NCBI GenBank assembly: GCA_015661205.1
Contig: JACVXV010000005.1
Location: 1 to 39,219 of the forward strand
Reading direction: 5' to 3'
Source: Candidatus Brocadiaceae bacterium
GTDB lineage: Bacteria > Planctomycetota > Brocadiia > Brocadiales > Brocadiaceae
Length of the DNA: 39,219 nt
The position numbers and the translations under genes are program-made. Shown one piece after another: positions 33,774 through 39,219 of this stretch. Position 1 is the stretch's first letter, and the number at the start of each line of letters is the position of its first letter. The notes below the pieces were generated by a model. That model had not been told where the DNA came from. It did not search any database and saw only the letters and a program-made list of their open reading frames with translations.

Positions 33774-34321
33774 TGCAGCCCACTGTTAGGAGCGAATCAT
33801 TTGTTTTCAATGGCCGAAACGAGCCCACGCCCATTCAAACAAATGCCTCGCCCCTTTATTGGCTGAATTTAAAAAACCGTCCCACCTTCTTGCAGCGCCG
33901 ACCTTTATGGTCGGCATTAGCGGGGGATAAACCACCGTGCTACGAGATTATTTTGAATTTCTGCCGGCCAGTTCAATCTACAAGATTGAACCGGCAGAAG
34001 CGAAGAGCCTCTTCGCTCTCCAGCAGGCCCGAAGGGCTGAAAGTATATAGCCAGGGGTGAAGCCCCTGGTAAATGCAATAATATAACAAGCCCTGAAGGG
34101 GCGACAGAAAAGGATGCTTAGCATGGCTGAGACACCTATCTTTCCTAGAATTTACCAGTGTTTCGATCCCGAAAACAAAACACCCTGTCACCCCTTCGGG
34201 GCTTGTATTTTTTATTATCTTTACAGGGGGCTTCACCCCCCGCTATATCCTGTCGGCCTTTCAGGCCTATCTTTGAATTTCCTATACGTTAAACTTCTTC
34301 AGGCTCCTGCTTTGCTGAACC
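33774..34321. other. Repeat-filled gap between the hemerythrin pair and the c-di-GMP gene
   Basis: About 550 bases without a gene. Hairpins GCCGACCTTTATGGTCGGC (33889-33907) and CTGCCGGCCAGTTCAATC with its complement (33961-33997) precede composite element copy B (34001-34270), followed by the end module CTTTGAATTTCCTATACG. The promoter of the long sensor gene may lie after 34270 but is not evident. Confidence 0.7.
34001..34270. repeat. Composite palindromic element, copy B (inverted)
   Basis: Read on the minus strand it reproduces copy A (10745-11118) without the 104-base insertion: GGCCTGAAAGGCCGACAGG, the GGGGGG...CCCCCTG hairpin, CAAGCCCCGAAGGGG, the spacer with GGTAAATTCTAGGAAAGA, then CTGTCGCCCCTTCAGGGC, CAGGGGCTTCACCCCTGG and CAGCCCTTCGGGCC. 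The spacer is the best-conserved part, although only the arms are needed for pairing. Confidence 0.8.
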
Positions 34322-37300
34322 ATGAATAAAGACTTTACAAAAAATATAACCGCACGATACACCATTGCTCTGGGTATCATTGCCGCGCTCAGCATAACGG
34401 CCTACTTTATGCTGAACAGGATCGTCACTTACCAGAAGACGGGCGGCGCGGCGATTAACGTCAGCGGAAACCTCCGGTGGTTATCGCAACGCGCTGCGGC
34501 ACATTCAGCGCTTTTGATAAATTGTGACGATCCGGATAAAAGAGAAAACTACCGGCAGGAATTATTGTCGATAGCCGGACGCATGGAAAATATTTATCAC
34601 GGGCTGCTGGACGGAAGCCGGGAATTGAACCTGCCGGGCAATCCGTCGCCTCAGGTACAGGCAATTATTTTTGAACCACCCATGTATCTTGGGAAAGGCA
34701 TTCTCTCCTACGTTGCTCAAGTTACTATTTTAGCACGCCAGCCAAACAGTAAACTTAACGGTAACAACTCTCATTACCGGTACATCATCACGGCTTCCAC
34801 TTCAAGGCTTATCGAATCTCTCATGACGTTGGTAAAACAGTATGAGAATGAGTTTTCCGAACGCAACGTCCGTTTACAAAATATAGAAACGGGCGTGCTG
34901 GGTTTTACCCTGTTTGTTCTGTTGCTGGAGGCGCTGTTTGTTTTTAAACCCATGGTGCGCCGTTTAAAACATGCCGCCTCCAGGATAATGGAGAGTGAAT
35001 TGCGCACCCGATCGATTGTAGACAGCGCATGGGATGGCATTATAACGGCTAACGATCAAGGCGTTATAGAGGCCTTCAATCAGGCAGCGCAGGCCATGTT
35101 CGGCTATGCCGCAGACGAGGTGCTCGGCAGCAGAAAAATCCATTCGATCATACCGCATCTCTATGATACCTATTTTCAAACCTTAAAGAACGCCCCCAGC
35201 CACGAGGCTGACCGCTTTGGCAACGCCGAGACCATAGGGCTGCGGAAAGACCACTCAACGTTTCAGATCGAAATGTCATTGAGCGAGGAGAGGGTAAACA
35301 ACCGGCGTTCATTTACGGTAATCGTTCGTGACATAACGGCGCGCAAGTTGCAGGAGGAACAGCTTCGTAAATTATCCTGCGCCGTGGAACAAAGCCCCAT
35401 AACGGTCATTATTACCAATACCCTGGGTATTATTGAGTACGTAAATCCAAAATTCGTTCAATTAACAGGCTATACGCAGGAAGAGGCCGTGGGGAAAAAT
35501 CCCCGCATCTTAAAATCGGATATGATGTTGCCGGAAGAATACCGGCAACTGTGGGAAACTATTACCACGGGCGGCGAATGGCGGGGGGAATTTTATAACA
35601 AAAATAAGAATGGCGCTTATTATTGGGAGGCCGCTTCCATTTCGGCTATCAAAAATCCCCTGGGTGAAATCACCCATTTCATTGCCGTTAAGGAAGACAT
35701 TACGGCAATGAAGCAGACGATGAACTGGCTGAAGGAAAGCCGTGAGCGGTTCCGCATGCTGATAGAATCCAGCAGGGACGGCATCATCTCATACAACAAG
35801 GAGTTTTGTTATATCATCTGGAACCGGGCTATGGAGCAAATATCCGGTATACCACGGGATGCGGCGCTTGGCAAAAACGCCTTCGAGTTGTTCCCGTTCC
35901 TGGATAAGGTTGGAGAGGGAGATTGCTTCAGGAATGCGGTAGAAGGCAAGGCCTCAGTCCGGCTGGCAATGCCTTACAATGTGCCACAGACCGACAGGCA
36001 TGGATATTTTGACAGCTCGCACTTCCCCGTATTCGATGCGAGTGAAAAGGTTGTTGGCGGTATGGCAATTATCCGGGACGCCACTGCCCGCGTGCGGACA
36101 GAGCGACGGATGAACGCCCAGTATATGGTAGCAAGAGTACTTTCAGATGCGGCGACGCAAAAGGACGCCTTTTCTGGAATTATACAGGTAGTGTGCGAGG
36201 CGCTAGGATGGGATTGTGGCGGCGTATGGCTTGTCAACCGGCGCGACGAGGTATTGCGGTGCGCAGAGATGTGGCACGTGCCCATCATGGAAATAACGCA
36301 ATTCAAAACGATCACCATGGAGACACCGTTTTCACCCGGCGTCGGGCTGCCCGGCCGCGTGTGGTCAAGCGAGAGTCCGGCGTGGGTCGAAGACATTGCG
36401 AAAGATGTGAATTTTACCCGTAAACACGCAGCCGTAAAAGAGGGGTTAAATAGCGCTTTTGCTTTTCCCATTGTCAACGGCAAGGAGATTCTTGGCGTGA
36501 TTGAGTTTTTCAGCCATCAGGCGCAGTCGCCGGATAATGGCCTGCTTAACATGCTGGGCGCAACCGGCAAGCAAATCGGACAGTTTATCAAGCGCAAACA
36601 GGCTGATGAGCAGCTTCAAAAACTATCGTACGCCGTTGAACAAAGTTCGAGCAGCATTGTAATTACCGACGCGGAAGGTGTTATTGAATACGTTAATCCG
36701 AGGTTTTCCCAGGTAACAGGCTACAGCGCAGAAGAAGTTTCGGGGATGACGCCACGGATATTAAAATCGGGTGAACATGATCCCGCCATATATAAAGCCT
36801 TGTGGGATGACATTACTTCAGGAAAAGAATGGCGGGGAGAGCTTTGTAATAAAAAAAAGAATGGTGAGTTATATTGGGAATACGCGTCGGTTGCCCCCGT
36901 TAAAGATCGCAATGGAAATACCACCCATTTTATTGCGGTGAAAGAAGACGTTACCCGCCGCAGGCAATTTGAGTCTCAGCTTTTGTTCCTTGCCAATCAT
37001 GACCCCCTTACAAATCTAATCAACCGCCGGTATTTCCATGAAAGGCTGGAGGACCACATCGGATACGCAAAGCGGTATGATAAACGCGGCGCGCTTTTCT
37101 TTCTGGACCTGGATAATTTCAAATTTATCAACGACACGCTGGGACATTTGGAAGGCGACAAACTCCTCGTAAAACTGTCGGCCTTTTTACAAAAACGGCT
37201 GCGAGACACCGACGTGCTGGGGCGGCTCGGCGGAGACGAATTTGCCATTTATCTCCCAAACGTGGATGCACACCAGGCAACGTCCGTTGCCACGCAGCTT

Positions 37301-38260
37301 TTAAAACAGACACAGGATGAAGCGATACTGTTGAGCAAACTTTATCAAAAAGTCACCCTAAGCATTGGAATAGCCTTGTTCCCCGATCACGGCGAGGCGA
37401 TAGCCACGTTGCTTGCCGCGGCAGACCTTGCCATGTACCAGGCAAAAGACAAGGGGAAAAATTGTTTTTGCGTTTATCAGGAAGAACATTCGGCAAGCAT
37501 CAAAAACAGATTGAGCTGGGAAGAACGCATTCGCAACGCCCTTCTCCACAACAGATTCACTTTGTATTTGCAGCCGATTCTTGACTTGAAGAATAATTGC
37601 ATCTCCGGGTATGAAGCGCTGCTGCGAATGGTGGATACGGACGGCAAGATGATTCCGCCTATGGATTTTCTCAGCTTTGCGGAACGGTCCGTCATTATAC
37701 ATGATATTGATCGATGGGTTGTCAGGAGCGCCATTTCTCTCATTGCAGAGCAAAAAGCGTTTTTTGCAGATAAGCACCTGGAGATTAACTTGTCCGGCAG
37801 GTCTTTTACCGATGAAGGCATGCTCTCTTTTATTAAAGAGGCGTTAATAACAAGCGGTATTGACCCCAGGAAACTGGTTTTTGAGATTACCGAGACCTCG
37901 GTGATTACCAACATCAGAGAGGCGCAGCATTTTATCTCTACGTTGGAATCCATGGGATGCCACTTTGCGCTGGATGATTTTGGCAAAGGGTTTTCATCCT
38001 TTGAATACCTTAAATGCCTGCCGGTCGAGTATCTCAAGATCGACGGTAGTTTTATCAGCAATCTTGCACAAGACCTGGTTGACCGGCAGTTGGTCAAGGC
38101 AATGGTTGTCATGGCCCACAAACTGGGAAAGCAAGTCACGGCTGAATTTGTCAGCGACGAAAAAACGTTGCAGCTTCTGAAAGAATACGGCGTAGACTAC
38201 GCGCAGGGCTACCATGTCGGTATGCCTAAAGAATGGGGGAAAATTATGCAGGAGATTTGA
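34322..38260 (+). CDS. PilJ-like/PAS/GAF sensor with GGDEF and EAL domains
   Basis: 1312 residues. TM1 about 13-32 and TM2 about 190-208 flank a periplasmic PilJ/NIT-like helical region (NVSGNLRWLSQRAAAHSALL, 46-65). Then come PAS1 (about 224-342), PAS2 (346-461), PAS3 (470-592), GAF (600-757), PAS4 (766-880), GGDEF (882-1052) and EAL (1063-1305). The GGDEF site is intact (970-974), with an RDTD product-inhibition site at 961-964, five residues upstream. The EAL domain keeps E1098-A-L, N1156, DDFG at 1218-1221 and KIDGSF, so both synthesis and hydrolysis of c-di-GMP look possible. PAS2 and PAS4 are clearly duplicated and carry the W-RGE/YWE pattern of NifL-like PAS domains, which often bind flavin. 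It may integrate redox input. The ATG at 34322 follows a repeat-rich leader. Confidence 0.92.
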   Translation: MNKDFTKNITARYTIALGIIAALSITAYFMLNRIVTYQKTGGAAINVSGNLRWLSQRAAAHSALLINCDDPDKRENYRQELLSIAGRMENIYHGLLDGSRELNLPGNPSPQVQAIIFEPPMYLGKGILSYVAQVTILARQPNSKLNGNNSHYRYIITASTSRLIESLMTLVKQYENEFSERNVRLQNIETGVLGFTLFVLLLEALFVFKPMVRRLKHAASRIMESELRTRSIVDSAWDGIITANDQGVIEAFNQAAQAMFGYAADEVLGSRKIHSIIPHLYDTYFQTLKNAPSHEADRFGNAETIGLRKDHSTFQIEMSLSEERVNNRRSFTVIVRDITARKLQEEQLRKLSCAVEQSPITVIITNTLGIIEYVNPKFVQLTGYTQEEAVGKNPRILKSDMMLPEEYRQLWETITTGGEWRGEFYNKNKNGAYYWEAASISAIKNPLGEITHFIAVKEDITAMKQTMNWLKESRERFRMLIESSRDGIISYNKEFCYIIWNRAMEQISGIPRDAALGKNAFELFPFLDKVGEGDCFRNAVEGKASVRLAMPYNVPQTDRHGYFDSSHFPVFDASEKVVGGMAIIRDATARVRTERRMNAQYMVARVLSDAATQKDAFSGIIQVVCEALGWDCGGVWLVNRRDEVLRCAEMWHVPIMEITQFKTITMETPFSPGVGLPGRVWSSESPAWVEDIAKDVNFTRKHAAVKEGLNSAFAFPIVNGKEILGVIEFFSHQAQSPDNGLLNMLGATGKQIGQFIKRKQADEQLQKLSYAVEQSSSSIVITDAEGVIEYVNPRFSQVTGYSAEEVSGMTPRILKSGEHDPAIYKALWDDITSGKEWRGELCNKKKNGELYWEYASVAPVKDRNGNTTHFIAVKEDVTRRRQFESQLLFLANHDPLTNLINRRYFHERLEDHIGYAKRYDKRGALFFLDLDNFKFINDTLGHLEGDKLLVKLSAFLQKRLRDTDVLGRLGGDEFAIYLPNVDAHQATSVATQLLKQTQDEAILLSKLYQKVTLSIGIALFPDHGEAIATLLAAADLAMYQAKDKGKNCFCVYQEEHSASIKNRLSWEERIRNALLHNRFTLYLQPILDLKNNCISGYEALLRMVDTDGKMIPPMDFLSFAERSVIIHDIDRWVVRSAISLIAEQKAFFADKHLEINLSGRSFTDEGMLSFIKEALITSGIDPRKLVFEITETSVITNIREAQHFISTLESMGCHFALDDFGKGFSSFEYLKCLPVEYLKIDGSFISNLAQDLVDRQLVKAMVVMAHKLGKQVTAEFVSDEKTLQLLKEYGVDYAQGYHVGMPKEWGKIMQEI

Positions 38261-38476
38261 AAAACCATTCCGACCGTCTGTATATGCCCCGTAGGGGCAA
38301 CCGCTAATAGACAGGCAATTCATTGCCTGTTTCCAATGTGGCGTGCCATAAAGTCCCGTAGGGACAACTGAAAACAAGGCAAATACCATAGATTGTGGAA
38401 CGTGTAATTCCGTATTACGCCCCCTCAGGGCTTGATACATCTTTTTATTTGTCATATTTTACCCGGAGAAATTGCA
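38261..38476. other. Short palindromic repeats between the c-di-GMP gene and hemerythrin 3
   Basis: The gap contains GCCCCGTAGGGGC, CAGGCAATTCATTGCCTG, GTCCCGTAGGGAC and CGCCCCCTCAGGGC words. They are hairpin-forming but not members of the two main repeat families. No gene is seen. Confidence 0.6.
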
Positions 38477-38896
38477 ATGGCAGACGATATCCATTGGAAG
38501 AAAGAGTACGAAATCGGAATAACAGAAATTGACAACCAGCACAGGAATTTCCTAATCCTGATCAATAACATACACGCGTATGCGGCGGGTAAATACAAAA
38601 TCCTTGCTTTGAAGCGGCTGGTAGAAGAGTTGACACTGTACGCGAAGTACCATTTTTTTAGTGAAGAAAACCACATGCTGGAAATTGCGTACCCACTTTA
38701 TAACGAACACGTCCGGTTACACGAAGACCTGCTGAGTTCGTTCAGCGAAATGATATTTGACACGGATTGCACCAACACGGACGTGCATAAATTGCATACC
38801 TTTTTGCTCGATTGGTTCAAAACCCATACGATAACGGAAGATAAGAAGCTTAGCGAATACGAGAAAACACTTATTGAAAATGCAAAGGTAGGGTGA
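38477..38896 (+). CDS. Bacteriohemerythrin, third copy in the island
   Basis: 139 residues with all seven ligands: H22 (DNQHR), H59 and E63 (YHFFSEE), H78 and H82 (NEHVRLHED), H117 and D122 (THTITEDK). The open frame runs back to 38432, but the ATG at 38477 has CCGGAG 9 bases upstream and gives the normal start (DIHWKKEYEIGI). Sequence is clearly different from the coupled pair at 32947-33773, so it is not a recent duplicate. It lies downstream of the GGDEF/EAL sensor in the same orientation and could supply or sense O2 or NO for it. Confidence 0.92.
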   Translation: MADDIHWKKEYEIGITEIDNQHRNFLILINNIHAYAAGKYKILALKRLVEELTLYAKYHFFSEENHMLEIAYPLYNEHVRLHEDLLSSFSEMIFDTDCTNTDVHKLHTFLLDWFKTHTITEDKKLSEYEKTLIENAKVG

Positions 38897-38913
38897 TAGG
38901 ATAACTACTTTCT

Positions 38914-38943
38914 CTCGTTCCCAAGTTCCAGCTTGGGAACGAG
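38914..38943. repeat. CTCGTTCCCAAG hairpin
   Basis: CTCGTTCCCAAG pairs with CTTGGGAACGAG across a short loop. Partner of the hairpin at 30640-30668. Here it sits where the left arm of the composite element would be expected. Confidence 0.65.
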
Positions 38944-38980
38944 CCTGCGCTGGAAGCTCCTGCTTCCTTTCGTTTCCAGA

Positions 38981-39122
38981 AACAAAACCTTGGTAAATTC
39001 CAGGAAAGACAAGTGTCCAAGCCATGTTAAGCCGCCTTTTCTGTCGCCCCTTCAGGGCTTGTTATCGTATTCCATCTACCAGGGGCTTCACCCCTGGCTA
39101 TATACTTTCAGCCCTTCGGGCC
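38981..39122. repeat. Composite palindromic element, copy C (left arm replaced)
   Basis: It carries the conserved spacer (GGTAAATTCCAGGAAAGACA, then CCAAGCCATGTTAAGC) and the full right arm (CTGTCGCCCCTTCAGGGC, CCAGGGGCTTCACCCCTGG, CAGCCCTTCGGGCC). The left arm seen in copies A and B is missing and a different hairpin (38914-38943) stands in its place. Confidence 0.75.
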
Positions 39123-39219
39123 AGGGCAACCTCATGAAATAAAAAAACTTAGGCCCCAACTGCCATTGTAAAACAGCCACAGGCAAGAGAAACATTGCTT
39201 TCTGACGTGAAAGCGATGT

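Larger units (their letters stand above)
38897..39219. other. Repeat-containing right end of the window
   Basis: A CTCGTTCCCAAG hairpin (38914-38943) runs into composite element copy C (38981-39122), then about 100 bases with no recognisable feature. No start of a further gene is visible. Confidence 0.65.

Overview
The window looks like a chromosomal piece of a Gram-negative, Planctomycetota-type bacterium. My best guess is an anammox-clade (Brocadiaceae-like) organism. This rests on the mix of a TonB-dependent outer-membrane receptor, an AsmA-like protein, an S-layer/polysaccharide-type glycosylation cluster, a nitrate/nitrite-sensor (NIT) chemoreceptor next to several bacteriohemerythrins, and intergenic space full of short palindromic repeats. 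The taxonomic call is inference; no rRNA or anammox marker gene is present.

Layout. (1) 1-4100, leftward: the first codons of a gene leaving the window, then a compact AT-rich three-gene operon (DNase-like/ABC-3C protein, middle component, DUF3732 ATPase). It matches the ABC-three-component class of predicted anti-phage systems. (2) 4101-5071: repeat-rich, no convincing gene. (3) 5072-8659, leftward: AsmA-family protein and a succinyl-CoA ligase alpha subunit without its beta subunit. (4) 8966-18487, leftward: glycosylation cluster with a CgeB-like glycosyltransferase, UDP-GlcNAc 2-epimerase, DUF268-like methyltransferase and three paralogous GT2-TPR proteins, one fused to a methyltransferase-like domain. 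(5) 19064-23106, leftward: a BtuB-like TonB receptor and an outer-membrane beta-barrel protein, preceded by two complete cobalamin riboswitches in tandem, each followed by its own intrinsic terminator. (6) 23318-27853: RNase HII-like protein, asd, orphan HicB and DUF4292 lipoprotein rightward; rpiB and a Sua5/YrdC protein leftward. (7) 28309-38896, rightward: a sensory island with two HAMP-less chemoreceptors (one Cache, one NIT), two coupled hemerythrins, a PilJ-like/PAS/GAF/GGDEF/EAL protein and a third hemerythrin.

How the genes may work together. The sensory island combines ligand sensing (Cache, NIT), O2/NO-type diiron proteins and c-di-GMP turnover, so it probably links redox or nitrogen-oxide status to motility or attachment. 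The glycosylation cluster probably makes and transfers a ManNAc-derived or methylated glycan to a surface structure. The receptor/porin pair is very probably a corrinoid-repressed uptake operon.

Nearly every intergenic gap holds palindromic repeats. They are modular: conserved end modules surround exchangeable hairpin cores, and a larger composite element of up to about 370 bp occurs three times. The most notable points are the ABC-3C operon, the tandem riboswitch-terminator leader, the modular repeats, the hemerythrin lacking one iron ligand and the aberrant RNase HII-like protein.
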